Positions 46,565 through 56,212 of a stretch of 64,000 nt of DNA are shown here, piece after piece. The notes below the pieces were generated by a model. It had not been told where the DNA came from and ran no database searches. It saw only the letters and a list, made by a program, of their open reading frames with translations. Source of the DNA: Nitzschia sp. DOCU1 (Eukaryota > Bacillariophyta > Bacillariophyceae > Bacillariales > Bacillariaceae); contig OX596001.1 of assembly GCA_951394045.1 (NCBI GenBank), positions 620,001-684,000 of the forward strand, given 5' to 3'. Both the position numbers and the translations under genes were made by a program. The stretch's first letter is position 1; every line of letters begins with the position of its first letter.

Positions 46565-49500
46565 CTACACATCTACAAACAAAGAGTTCTCATCGTCCTC
46601 CTTCTCGAAGGCTCTTTGAGCTCGTGCTACTGCGAATGGGGAAACAGAAACACTCGACTCCGTGCTGTCTTCGCTTATGCTCGTGGATGATTCATCGTCA
46701 TCACCATCTTCGTCGTCCGACGGACACGATTCATCAACGTGCTTATGTTTTTTGTCCTTATTCTTGGTTTGGGTCTCCTCACTGGGGGGCCTCTTCTCTT
46801 CCATCGCCCATGCATCGCAAACCGTACCATCGGGAAAGGCTTTGGATCCTTTCAATCTCCAAAAAAAACCTTTATAGACGTGCCCCAGCCGTCGCTTCCC
46901 CAACAGGGCATCGTAGAAAACATATTGTGGCCTGACAGCATTGCCGGGAGAAACATGGGTCAAGGCGTCAAAGGCGGTCGGAAAGGTTTTCAAAACATCT
47001 CCAGTCTGTATGCTGAGTTGTTCCACAGCATGACGGCCAAGAATCTGTTTCCGACGCTGACCGTCCTTGATCAAACTCGATACAAAAGGATCCACAACAG
47101 CTGGGGCACGCTTCATGCTTTGGGTCTTCTTCTCACTGCCAACCTTCTTCTTCTTGCTCGTTGAGGCATCGCAACCCGTGCCACCGGGAAGCGTTTTGGA
47201 TCCTTTCAATCCCCAAGAAGTCGTGGTATTTTTCGTTTTGTTCAAATTCACGATCTTCTCGGATTTCCCCATTTCAATGGTCGAGTCGTCCTCTATCATG
47301 CTCGTGGACGATTCATGGTCTTTGTCTTCCGATGGACACGAGTCATCATCACGCTTTCGTTTTTTGCCACAATCCTTTGCTTTGGTCCTTTCGCCGGTCG
47401 TGGATTTTCTCTTCTCTTGTCCACCCTGTGGGTGTGCAGACGAGCCCTGGAAACGCCAAAAGAACTTCTTGTACTTATGTCCTGCAGTCCCCCATCGACC
47501 AAAAAGTGCCCCATACATCGGAGTAATATATTCACTGTTTGAGACACTCGCAAGTGCAAAGTGGCCAGAATCGAATCTCTGGAGCACACGACCAGTGTTA
47601 ATATCAAGCTGTTCGACAGGAAAACGGCTCATCAGTTCCTCACGTGAAGCGACCTGTCCCATTAGCTTAGTTGCGTACGGGTCGTCCGTTGGCTTGACAA
47701 CGCGCCGGCTGTCTACCATACAGTCAGAATCGCCATGACCAGCAATTGGATCTTTTCCTGGAGTACGGGGTTCCACTGCCATCGCCCCTGGGTTGACTGA
47801 GGACAGTCCTTCCGCAGTATGACTCGATCGGGGTCGGCCACGAGGACGTTTGTGGGGGACTTCTCCTTTGTTGTCATCGTTGCTCTTGGAATTCGTTCGG
47901 GGTCGACCAGGACCGCGTTTGACAACAACGGAGGATGAATCTTCCTTATTGTGGTTGTTGTCATCATCAGTAGTAGTGGTACCGGTAGGCAAGGAAATTT
48001 TGCGAGGCCGACCCGGACCTCGTTTACTACCGGATGTTGCGTTTGTTGTAGGAGTAGTGGGCGACAAGACTGTTGGAAGCTGGTGACGCTGTTCTTGTGA
48101 TCGTTTTTCAGTTGTCGGAGCCAGTTCTTCCTCAGGAAGGATGAAAATATCGTCATACGACACTTGCTCCGATCCGATTTGAGCACCATAAAGGTTTCCA
48201 TCTCGTTCTCCACTATCCTCCGGAAAAGGTACCACACTAGCAGTTGTGCCATGTCGTTGTGCTTGCTGCTCAGCACGGTGACGTACAAAGCTAACTTGTT
48301 TTCGCACTGTGCCTTCTTTAGGACCAGAAGCAATGTCTGAACGCGATATTCGCCGCTGTATTTTGTCCTCTTCATCCGAGCTCGTCGAAGACAGGAAGGG
48401 TTGATCGTGCTTTCTAATCTTTCGGGGTCGTTTGTCATCGTTTTTGGTACCATTGTTTCGCCCCGTGGTAGAAGACAACAACGCAGGGCTGCTACTTGCA
48501 GTAGTGGAACTCGATCTTTTTCCACTGTCATGGTCACCCTTGCCTGCCAAGCTCACGGAATTCTTCAGGGATTGACCAGGAGGACGTTTGGGGCGGACTA
48601 TTCCTCCTTTGTCGTTATTGCTCATTGAAGTCTTGGGGGGTCGACCAGGTTTGACAACAAGGGAGGATGAACCTTCCTTATGCAGGTTGCTGTCATCACC
48701 AATACTTCGGGTACCAGTAGCCAAGGAAACTTTTTTGCGAGGTCGAACCGGACCTTGCTTAGTACTGGGTGTTGCGTTTGTTGTAGTAGAAGTGGACGCC
48801 AGAACTGTGGAATGCTGGTGACGTTGTTCTTGTCGATTGTAGCTCTCGTCCTGCACTAAATCACTCTCTTCTTCGTGTTGCAACAAATGAGCGCATCGTA
48901 TAATTTTAGTCATCAACGTGGGAGATTCAATGCGGGGGCGTTGCAATATCCTCAAGGCACTGTGCACTCGAGCAATAAACACCAAGCATTGAATCATGAT
49001 AGTAGAATTCCGACCCTGATGCTCTTGAACCACCGGTTGCATTAAGGTCGGAAACATGGCATCAAGATTCCAGTCTTTCAAGGCTATTACGAGTGTCGAC
49101 AGTAGCCAGTCCCAGGACTGGCTTGCTAGTTGATTCAGCAATGACTTATTCTTCGTTTCAGGGGTGATAGTAGCTGCTGCTGCTTCGGCTCCTGAGGGTT
49201 CTTCTTCGTTCAATTCAAAAAACTCTTGACTAGGCAGCAACAAAATCCACTCCTCTACCGGAATCCCGTGGGGCCTGCACCATATATTCAACCACATGGA
49301 TAGCCGCGAGGATGAATCGCCCTCTTGTGGAATGTTTCTGCTGTTTGCCTTCCACGCCTGATGTGCCCACAATAATTGATCGGCACGGTTCGGAGTCAGT
49401 AGGCATCGGGCACTTCGACTTGCTTGATTCTGGGGGTGATTAGGATCCGGCTGGCAAAGCGAGTTCCACACTTGAAATATATTTTCATTGTCTTCGACAT

Positions 49501-49849
49501 TGTTCGTTACGGAATATGGCATTGCCATGCTTCCGGCTTGTTCCAGTGCCAACGTCGCTTGTGGTTTGGTACTGCTTTCCTGCCCCAATGTGGCTAATTC
49601 TTGAACGAGTCGAATGGCAAAGTCTTGGACGACCTTCACATCCTCCTCCAAAGCATCACCACGACAAACCTTGGTCATTTGAATGGCGGCTTGCTGTGAA
49701 TTCTCATGGCAGGCTTTCAGTAACCAATGAAAGTGATGGCTCCTCGTGCCGGCACGGTTATTGCCGCCCCCATTAACCATGTCCATGTCACAAGCAGCCG
49801 CCACACCCCTGTTACTACCACCACCTGCTGCGGTACTTGTTGTTGGCAT
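46565..49849 (-). CDS. FWRLKGS-module protein with AT-hooks, two modules and a remnant
   Basis: 1094 residues from ATG at 49849. The family N-terminal domain lies at about 90-335 (NENIFQVWNSL, EEWILLLPSQEFF, WDWLLSTLVIAL, MIQCLVFIARVHSALRIL, SPTLMTKIIRCAHLLQ). A long basic/Ser-rich region follows with AT-hook-type cores GRPRK and GRPR (about 615, 648, 670). Module 1 is at about 745-810 (VEQLDINTGRVLQRF, then KKFFWRFQGS) and module 2 at about 943-1010 (VEQLSIQTGDVLKTF, then HVYKGFFWRLKGS). Between them only the tail of another module survives (SWGLKGSKTLPGG). The C-terminus is acidic and ends SLFVDV. AT-hooks bind the minor groove of AT-rich DNA, supporting a nuclear DNA-binding role. Confidence 0.8.
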   Translation of the reverse strand: MPTTSTAAGGGSNRGVAAACDMDMVNGGGNNRAGTRSHHFHWLLKACHENSQQAAIQMTKVCRGDALEEDVKVVQDFAIRLVQELATLGQESSTKPQATLALEQAGSMAMPYSVTNNVEDNENIFQVWNSLCQPDPNHPQNQASRSARCLLTPNRADQLLWAHQAWKANSRNIPQEGDSSSRLSMWLNIWCRPHGIPVEEWILLLPSQEFFELNEEEPSGAEAAAATITPETKNKSLLNQLASQSWDWLLSTLVIALKDWNLDAMFPTLMQPVVQEHQGRNSTIMIQCLVFIARVHSALRILQRPRIESPTLMTKIIRCAHLLQHEEESDLVQDESYNRQEQRHQHSTVLASTSTTTNATPSTKQGPVRPRKKVSLATGTRSIGDDSNLHKEGSSSLVVKPGRPPKTSMSNNDKGGIVRPKRPPGQSLKNSVSLAGKGDHDSGKRSSSTTASSSPALLSSTTGRNNGTKNDDKRPRKIRKHDQPFLSSTSSDEEDKIQRRISRSDIASGPKEGTVRKQVSFVRHRAEQQAQRHGTTASVVPFPEDSGERDGNLYGAQIGSEQVSYDDIFILPEEELAPTTEKRSQEQRHQLPTVLSPTTPTTNATSGSKRGPGRPRKISLPTGTTTTDDDNNHNKEDSSSVVVKRGPGRPRTNSKSNDDNKGEVPHKRPRGRPRSSHTAEGLSSVNPGAMAVEPRTPGKDPIAGHGDSDCMVDSRRVVKPTDDPYATKLMGQVASREELMSRFPVEQLDINTGRVLQRFDSGHFALASVSNSEYITPMYGALFGRWGTAGHKYKKFFWRFQGSSAHPQGGQEKRKSTTGERTKAKDCGKKRKRDDDSCPSEDKDHESSTSMIEDDSTIEMGKSEKIVNLNKTKNTTTSWGLKGSKTLPGGTGCDASTSKKKKVGSEKKTQSMKRAPAVVDPFVSSLIKDGQRRKQILGRHAVEQLSIQTGDVLKTFPTAFDALTHVSPGNAVRPQYVFYDALLGKRRLGHVYKGFFWRLKGSKAFPDGTVCDAWAMEEKRPPSEETQTKNKDKKHKHVDESCPSDDEDGDDDESSTSISEDSTESSVSVSPFAVARAQRAFEKEDDENSLFVDV

Positions 49850-50433
49850 GTTAATGATTTGTGACTTCTCCTCCCAGCAGCAGCAACAACAACAACAACA
49901 ATGCCACGGTGCCACGGTACAATCCAAAATCTGAATTTCTACAATCCAAAACCTGAACGGGCGTGGGGCCGGGCTGGCTCGAAGATACCGCTGGTGCGTA
50001 CAGTACTGTCGTCATGATTTGTGGCTACGAGTACTGCAACCAGCATCTGCAACAATGAATGTGGGGCAGTCGTAGAGTGGTGACATCGCCAAGAGCTTTC
50101 TCGTGAAAATCTGAAATCGAAGATTGCAAGATCTCACCGTTGTTGGGCGTGTGTTCTTCCCGGACGCTGACCGCGTTGATGAAGGCCGGGTGGGGTTCTC
50201 ATTCTCAAGGCAGGACTGGCTCGTGATTCAATTGACACTCGATCGGGCGTAACTACCTAGCTAGTAGCACATGGAGTGGCCGGTCCCCTTGTACCCATCT
50301 CTAGTAGATATCGGGACAATAGTCGATCGAAATGAGGTGACTCTTTTGTTTTACCACATACAGGACAAATGCATCTATTTTGTTACGATGACTTCCAAAA
50401 TAGTCGTAGCGTGCTTTTTGCTTCTCTCCTATG
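49850..50433. other. intergenic between two tandem module genes
   Basis: 5' flank of the gene at 46565-49849. Its 5' leader (GATTGTACCGTGGCA, then GTTGTTG/GCTGCTG runs and CACAAATCATT) matches the leader of the gene at 58738. The 3' flank of the next gene resembles that of the previous one, a further sign of segmental duplication. Confidence 0.6.
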
Positions 50434-53400
50434 CTACACATCTACAAACCAAGTTTCTTCCTCCTCGACATCCTCTTCCTCGACGGCACTTTGAGCTGGT
50501 GCTGCCGTGGATGGGGCAACAGCAGCATTCAACTTTGCAATCTCGTCGGCATTCCCCTCTCCAATGGTCGAGTTGTCCCCACTCGTGTTCATCGATAATT
50601 CATCCTCGCCGTCGTCTTCGTTCTCCGACAGACACGAGTCATCCTCCCGCTTACGTTTTTGGCCAATATCCTTGGCTTGGGTCTGCTCACTGTTTGCCTT
50701 CTTCTTCTCCTTACTCGTCGAAGCATCGCATCCTGTGCCACCGGGAAGCGCTTTAGAACCTTTCAATCTCCAAAAATATCCTTTGTAGACGTGCCCCATC
50801 AACTTTTTAGTTGCAGGGCATCTTCGCTGCCCCAAAAGGGAATACAAGAAAAAATACTTCGTGCTTGATTGGGCGGTGTCACTGCCGGAAATATGGGTCA
50901 AGGCCTCACGAGCGCTTGAAAAGGTTGCCATAAGATCTCCAGTCTTGATGTTGAGTTGCTCTACAGCATGACACACCATAATCTGTTTTCGACTCAGACC
51001 TTCCTTCAGAAGTTTATCGGCAAAGGGGTCAGTCACCGAGGGATCAAAAGTTTTCATCGTGGTCATGGAATTTTTCATATTGGTCGAATTCACGGTCTCG
51101 TCGAATTTCCCCATTCCAATCCTCGAATCGCCCTCACTCCTGCTCATGGGCGATTCATCGTCTTCATCTTGGTCGTCTGATGGACACGAGTCATAATCGT
51201 GCTTGCGTTTTTTGCCATTCTCTGCAGCTTCGGTTTTCTCATTGTCCACCTTCTTCTCCTCGCCCGGTGAAGTGTCAAAACTCGCGTGACTTGGAAGCGC
51301 TTTGGACCCTTTCAATCTCCAAAAATACCCTTTGTAGATATTCCCCCACAGCTTTTGCGTATTCTGGTCCTTTCGCAGCCCCAAAAGCGAAAGATATAAA
51401 TAGTTTCGCGAGTTAACATTGCCAGAAAGATGGGACAAGGCATCAAGGGCGCTTGGAAAGGTTGCCAAAACGTCTCCACTCTGTATGTCGAGTTGCTCCA
51501 CAGCAAAGCTCTTCAGAATCTGAGTCCTACTCTTACCATTCTTGATCAAACTCGATACAAAAGGATCCACAACAGCTGAGAGGTCGACCTTCTTCCAGAC
51601 CCTCGTCCGCTTCCGCGCCTCACCGCTACTGGGAAGGGCTTTGGACCCTTTCAATCTCCAAAAATATCCTTTATAGACGTGCCCCATTAATTCTCCACTT
51701 TTAGGGTTCCTTCGCTGCCCGAACAGGGAATAGGAGAAAAAATGATCTGCAGTTACATTGCCCGAAATGTGGGTCAAGGCCTCACGAGCGCTTGAAAAGG
51801 TTGCCATAAGATCTCCAGTCTTGATGTTGAGTTGCTCTACAGCATGACACACCAGAATCTGTTTTCGACTCCGACCTTCCTTCAGGAGTTTATCGGCAAA
51901 GGGGTCAATGGCAAGGGGGTCGAAATTTTTCTTTGTCTCACAGCCTGGGACGATATCAAGAGTCTGTCTATCCACCGTGATCACACAGTCAGAGTCGCCG
52001 TGACTACCGTTTGGTTCTTTTCGTGGGATGGGATCGTGAGGTGGTTCTGCCGCCCCCGCCCATGGGGAAACTTTGTTCCCAGGGGAGGGTTTCTTTCTGG
52101 GACTTGCGGTGGATCCTTTGCAACGCCAAAAAAATCCATTATAGAAATGGCCACTGGCGTCGGTGGCTGATCTTTTACGGCCAATGAGTGCCTTGTAGAA
52201 TTCCATATTGACAAGAGTATCGGAAACACTCTCGAGAGCTTGGTACCCTGTCGCAAACGTTTGAAGAACCTTTCCTGATTCCATATCAAGCTGTTCGACA
52301 GGACACGTCTGAAGGAGTTTGTCAATTGTTCCAGCCTCTTGCAAAAGCTTCACGGCTACCGGATCGTCCGAGTCAAGCTTCTTTCCATGCCAGGGTCGCT
52401 TCAATGAAGTACTCGTGTGGGCCGACGATTCGCTCACGGAATGTGAGTCCCTTGGCGCTGAATCGACCGCCTCCTTGCGCTGAGGCACTGGAAGATCACG
52501 GACAGACTGTACTAAAGCGCCACCTTCCAGGTTGCCTTCCATTTCCCGTTCTTTGTGTTGCCCTTGCGACAAAGTTGGTTGATTTCTTTGCGGAGACGAA
52601 GGCTCTTTCTTGTTGTTGCTGTCGAATAGTTCCCATATACTGACGTGCTCTACTCTTCTGTGTTCTGGAAGTTGCAACATATGAATGCACCTCAATACCT
52701 TTGCCATCAACGTGGGACCCAAATGCTGGATACTACTAGTTTTCGGATTTTGTAATAATATATTGGACAAGCAAAAGACTCGAGCCACAAACACCAGACA
52801 CTGGGCGGGAAGAATGTCGCCACCGGGCTGTTTCCATGAATATTGAACGACAGGATGCGTCAACCTAGCTGTCATGACATCCTTCAAACCCCATGCTGCC
52901 AACGCCTTTTGCAGTGTCGAGACTAACCAGTCCCAACACGAGTCTCGAATTTGTCGAATGCAGCGCTCAATGGCTAGTTCTCTGGCTGGTATTAAGAGTA
53001 TCCATTGTTCCGGTGGTACCCCAAAGTTCAGACACCACTTTTTTGCCCATTTCACAATATCGCGTTGTTGAAACCCCCAATCGTCATACACAAAAAATGG
53101 ATCATTCGCAAATTGTTTCCGTTGTTCTGTAGTATCTTTATGGAGATATGTCATATCCGATCCCCACTGTTCCTCCATATCAGGGTAGTGCTGGAGAGCT
53201 TGTCTTGCCCATAGTAATCGATCTGCATGGTCTGGATTGTCTGGAAAGTACGATTTCGCTTGGGGACTGACGTGATTTTTCGTAGCTTTTGGATCCGATC
53301 GGCAAAAGAGCGATTCCCAGGTTTCAAAAAGTTCTTCGTCGTCTTCTGCAGAACCTCTCTCATTATTATTATTTGATATAGAATATGGCAATTCCATCGT

Positions 53401-53673
53401 CCTTGCTTGATGCATGATACATCCAAGTATCCGCAAGGTTTCCTGTGCCATTTCTTCTAGAAATTCCCCATCCTCGTGACATTGACAGGTATGGACCACT
53501 AGTTCTATTGCCGTCTGGCGTGGCGTCTTGTTTCGTCGCTTCGTATGCAATGACGAAAGTGTTGCCAAAGGATGATTGTGCCGATGACCCAACGACGACG
53601 AGAATTCATCGTCTTGCTCCTGAGGGTCATCAAACGAGGATGAAGCGACCGCAGTCTTGGATAGCGTCCGCAT
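50434..53673 (-). CDS. FWRLKGS-module protein with four modules
   Basis: 1079 residues from ATG at 53673. The family N-terminal domain spans about 85-350 (DEELFETWESLFC, NPDHADRLLWARQAL, EQWILLIPARELA, WDWLVSTLQKAL, PAQCLVFVARVFCLSNIL, GPTLMAKVLRCIHMLQ). Modules are at about 461-525 (VEQLDMESGKVLQTF, then GFFWRCKGS), 611-675, 725-790 and 905-972. The second and fourth begin identically (VEQLNIKTGDLMATFSSA) and are close at DNA level. All end YKGYFWRLKGSKALP. Acidic linkers with SCPSDD-type motifs separate them. The C-terminus is acidic, ending TWFVDV. No canonical AT-hook. Divergent from the FkbM gene at 54462. Confidence 0.8.
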   Translation of the reverse strand: MRTLSKTAVASSSFDDPQEQDDEFSSSLGHRHNHPLATLSSLHTKRRNKTPRQTAIELVVHTCQCHEDGEFLEEMAQETLRILGCIMHQARTMELPYSISNNNNERGSAEDDEELFETWESLFCRSDPKATKNHVSPQAKSYFPDNPDHADRLLWARQALQHYPDMEEQWGSDMTYLHKDTTEQRKQFANDPFFVYDDWGFQQRDIVKWAKKWCLNFGVPPEQWILLIPARELAIERCIRQIRDSCWDWLVSTLQKALAAWGLKDVMTARLTHPVVQYSWKQPGGDILPAQCLVFVARVFCLSNILLQNPKTSSIQHLGPTLMAKVLRCIHMLQLPEHRRVEHVSIWELFDSNNKKEPSSPQRNQPTLSQGQHKEREMEGNLEGGALVQSVRDLPVPQRKEAVDSAPRDSHSVSESSAHTSTSLKRPWHGKKLDSDDPVAVKLLQEAGTIDKLLQTCPVEQLDMESGKVLQTFATGYQALESVSDTLVNMEFYKALIGRKRSATDASGHFYNGFFWRCKGSTASPRKKPSPGNKVSPWAGAAEPPHDPIPRKEPNGSHGDSDCVITVDRQTLDIVPGCETKKNFDPLAIDPFADKLLKEGRSRKQILVCHAVEQLNIKTGDLMATFSSAREALTHISGNVTADHFFSYSLFGQRRNPKSGELMGHVYKGYFWRLKGSKALPSSGEARKRTRVWKKVDLSAVVDPFVSSLIKNGKSRTQILKSFAVEQLDIQSGDVLATFPSALDALSHLSGNVNSRNYLYLSLLGLRKDQNTQKLWGNIYKGYFWRLKGSKALPSHASFDTSPGEEKKVDNEKTEAAENGKKRKHDYDSCPSDDQDEDDESPMSRSEGDSRIGMGKFDETVNSTNMKNSMTTMKTFDPSVTDPFADKLLKEGLSRKQIMVCHAVEQLNIKTGDLMATFSSAREALTHISGSDTAQSSTKYFFLYSLLGQRRCPATKKLMGHVYKGYFWRLKGSKALPGGTGCDASTSKEKKKANSEQTQAKDIGQKRKREDDSCLSENEDDGEDELSMNTSGDNSTIGEGNADEIAKLNAAVAPSTAAPAQSAVEEEDVEEEETWFVDV

Positions 53674-54461
53674 ATGGTGATCCAATAAGAGAGAGGCAGA
53701 GGATTGCAGCACTGGCACAAATACTACTTTCAATGCAATAGTGATAAGCAACGCTCCTTATGGATGATCATGAAGAAAGCAGGAGACGGGCCCTTTTACC
53801 ATTTTGTGGAGAGGGAGACAATCATCCTTCACGGAGAGGGAGATCCTGCGGGAGTGAAGACTGCGGCATCGTCGTCTCTGCCCATCATCTCTCGTCACTT
53901 TTTGCGAGGAGAGACTCGAAGAATTTTCTTGGCAGTAGTAGTAGAAGAGACCATACGACTAGATCGACCGGAGAGAACCGCCCACGAGCTTTTTTGGCGA
54001 AGGCGAGTGGTGAAGCCACGTTGAAAAGCAACGTAGGGCTATGTAGTGGCGAGGTCGTCTGCCTGCTAGCCGGAATGTATCAACACTTCGGCTAGTACGA
54101 TCGATTAGCTCTATCATACTCTAGCTAGAGAGCGTCATCCCCTACTACTCTAAACAAACAGCCCCATCGGTGAAATGAAAGTCATGGATTCCAATTCACA
54201 ACAGATACATGAATAATAGTATGGCATGAAAGAAGCGATCGCATAGCAGAAACAAAATTACATGAAAGGGTGAAATCCGTTTTTGATATGGCTCTTTCTG
54301 TAGACTTCAAAAAATGAGCCTGCCCACCCCAAATTTTCGTTTCCCGCCCCCCAAATATTGTTTCCCGCCCAAAATTTCGGCGGCTTTTTCTAGCTTCCAA
54401 TATGACAGTTTCAACATGATCATAATCTCTTGATACACCACTGTCAGTACTCAAAGCAAGA
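53674..54461. promoter_or_regulatory. divergent 5' region (module gene - / FkbM gene +)
   Basis: Contains a stretch (53954-54269) duplicated upstream of the next FkbM gene at 56502-56758, and two TTTCCCGCC sites at 54340-54348 and 54361-54369, which match the E2F/DP consensus and lie about 90-120 bp before the FkbM ATG. No gene supported. Confidence 0.5.
53954..54269 (+). repeat. duplicated FkbM upstream region, copy 1
   Basis: TACGACTAGATCGACC through CATGAAAGG aligns with 56502-56758; copy 2 has lost about 50 bp. Shared phrases include CTGCTAGCCGGAATGTATCAACACTTCGGCTA and AAGAAGCGATCGCATAGCAG. Together with the genes downstream it forms a ~2.5-kb duplicated unit. Confidence 0.85.
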
Positions 54462-55664
54462 ATGGTGTCGCAATCCATGTGGCAAAAGATATGGGTGGCA
54501 GGTATAGTCGTCTCGGGGCTTGTGCTCCAGTTTGGTGGAACCAATCGAATGATACGCTCGTTGCGGCCAGGGATGACCATTCCCATTGAAGATTGGACGA
54601 CAGCAGTTGTCGTCGGAGCTTCTTCTTCCTCCAAGTCGGACGACCGCCAAAGTCTCGTAGACGCGTGGTTTGAAGGAATTGCTGGGGAAGGCGAGACGAC
54701 CTGCCGTTACGTTCAAGAGAAAAGGGAAAGTGGTCAGTGGCCTGACCCCAACCAGGGAAAAATCCATCTTCGCCTAGTCCACACGGTGCCTCACTTTTTT
54801 GTGAGTGTCCACAACAAGGACTACGACCCACTGCGTTGGACCACCATCTACGAAAAAGGCACATACTATGAAAAGAAAGTCATTTCGCGTTTTGAGTATA
54901 TCTTGGGCGAAAACTCAAAGAAATGGGATTACAGCAAGTCTTCCATGCCAATGGTGTTAGATGTCGGGGGGAATATTGGATACTACACGCTGCTGTCAGC
55001 TGCTTGGAAACATGCTGTTGTGACCTTTGAAATGAATCCTACCAATGTCATGCGGTTGTGCGAGTCTATTCATACAAATCAACAACCAAGTTTCCTGGCA
55101 TGGTCGAATGTGGCCTTACCCATGACCGTGAAAATTCATCGTCGAGGAGTAAGCGATGTCACTGGAAACGCTTTGACCGTCAGTGTTCCAAAGAATCCAG
55201 GTGAGACTGGGTTGAACAATGCCCAACATACCAAGGGAAATGGCGAAGATGATGGTGCTACGACTCGCAAATTTACAGTGACTACAACTACTTTGGATGA
55301 CTTTGCCGCCGGTCACAACTGGTTCGACCACAAGAACGACATGCATATTTCGCTATTGAAAATCGACACTGAAGGGCATGAGCCTTTTATTCTTGCCGGT
55401 GCCAAAAAGTTTATGAAAGCTAACCTTGCCAAGAATATTTTGTTGGAGTATCGGGCCGAGTGTTACAATGCCACCCTCGAGTTGTTTGACGCGGGTTACC
55501 GAATCGTCAAAGATAATCAGTTTCTTCGGACGCGCCCCGTGATCTTGGACCTCTCTCATTCGAAACGATTTCTTGGCCACACAACAAAAGCTCTGAAGAG
55601 AAAGTCGGCTTGGGCATATGCGGATCTGTGGCTTCGACTTGAGAAGTTGCCTTTGGCGGGATAG
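54462..55664 (+). CDS. FkbM-family methyltransferase, type II membrane protein (copy 1)
   Basis: 400 residues from ATG at 54462. One N-terminal hydrophobic segment (IWVAGIVVSGLVLQFGG) predicts a type II membrane protein of the secretory pathway. The SAM-binding motif is MVLDVGGNIGYYTLLSAAWK (about residue 165), then VVTFEMNPTNV. The FkbM signature follows: SLLKIDTEGHEPFILAGAKKFM and NILLEYRAECYNATLELFDAGYRIV. FkbM enzymes O-methylate sugars and other small molecules; Golgi glycan methylation is a reasonable guess. It is 78 and 80 % or more alike by eye to the copies at 56951 and 62853. It is followed after 77 bp by a truncated module gene. Confidence 0.85.
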   Translation: MVSQSMWQKIWVAGIVVSGLVLQFGGTNRMIRSLRPGMTIPIEDWTTAVVVGASSSSKSDDRQSLVDAWFEGIAGEGETTCRYVQEKRESGQWPDPNQGKIHLRLVHTVPHFFVSVHNKDYDPLRWTTIYEKGTYYEKKVISRFEYILGENSKKWDYSKSSMPMVLDVGGNIGYYTLLSAAWKHAVVTFEMNPTNVMRLCESIHTNQQPSFLAWSNVALPMTVKIHRRGVSDVTGNALTVSVPKNPGETGLNNAQHTKGNGEDDGATTRKFTVTTTTLDDFAAGHNWFDHKNDMHISLLKIDTEGHEPFILAGAKKFMKANLAKNILLEYRAECYNATLELFDAGYRIVKDNQFLRTRPVILDLSHSKRFLGHTTKALKRKSAWAYADLWLRLEKLPLAG

Positions 55665-55741
55665 CAAATTTGGAAGAAGAACAAAAGTGGTTTGAGGCCA
55701 GTCAAATAGCATTGAATCATGACGGAACAGTCCATGGCTTG

Positions 55742-56212
55742 ATGGAACGACGAGCGAGAATGTTGGACTTTGTCCTTCGATCTGTCCAGCCATTAGCAGC
55801 GTTGGAGAACAATGAGACTAGCACCAAACCACCACAAACTACAGCATTGCAACAAGCCAGAAGCATGGTCATGCCTCATGTGGCCACTTACAATGCCGAG
55901 GACCATGAAAATATCTTTCAAGTGTGGGGTAGTTTGGCTTGTGAAGCAGATTCGAATCACCCCCAGAATGAAGCCAGTCGAAGTAGTGCCCGAACCTTAC
56001 TGCTGACTCCGAGCCGTGCCGATCGTTTACTGCGGGCAAATCAGGCACGGAAGGCAAACAACAGAAGAACTCCACAAAAGGATAATGATTCATTCTCACG
56101 GCTCTCCAAGTTGTGGTTGAATCTATGGTGCAAGCCCTATGCGATTCCCAAGGAGGATTGGACCTCATTCTTGCCCCCGAGTCAACAGGTGTTCGACTCC
56201 TCCCTCCAGTAG
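55742..56212 (+). pseudogene. truncated copy of the module-family N-terminal domain
   Basis: Matches the family domain from about TTALQQARSMVMPH through NAEDHENIFQVWGSL, PSRADRLL, WLNLWCKPYAIPKEDW to FLPPSQQVF, then stops (SSLQ). It lacks the second half of the domain and every module. Upstream of the match the sequence is unrelated. Closest to the gene at 46565 (WLN.WC, KANSR). It has an ATG but is probably a relic left by the duplication that produced the FkbM plus module-gene unit downstream. Confidence 0.7.

Noticed and set aside
53760..54095. 111-residue frame upstream of the first FkbM gene
   Set aside because: Overlaps the duplicated promoter region, and its frame is not kept in the second copy.
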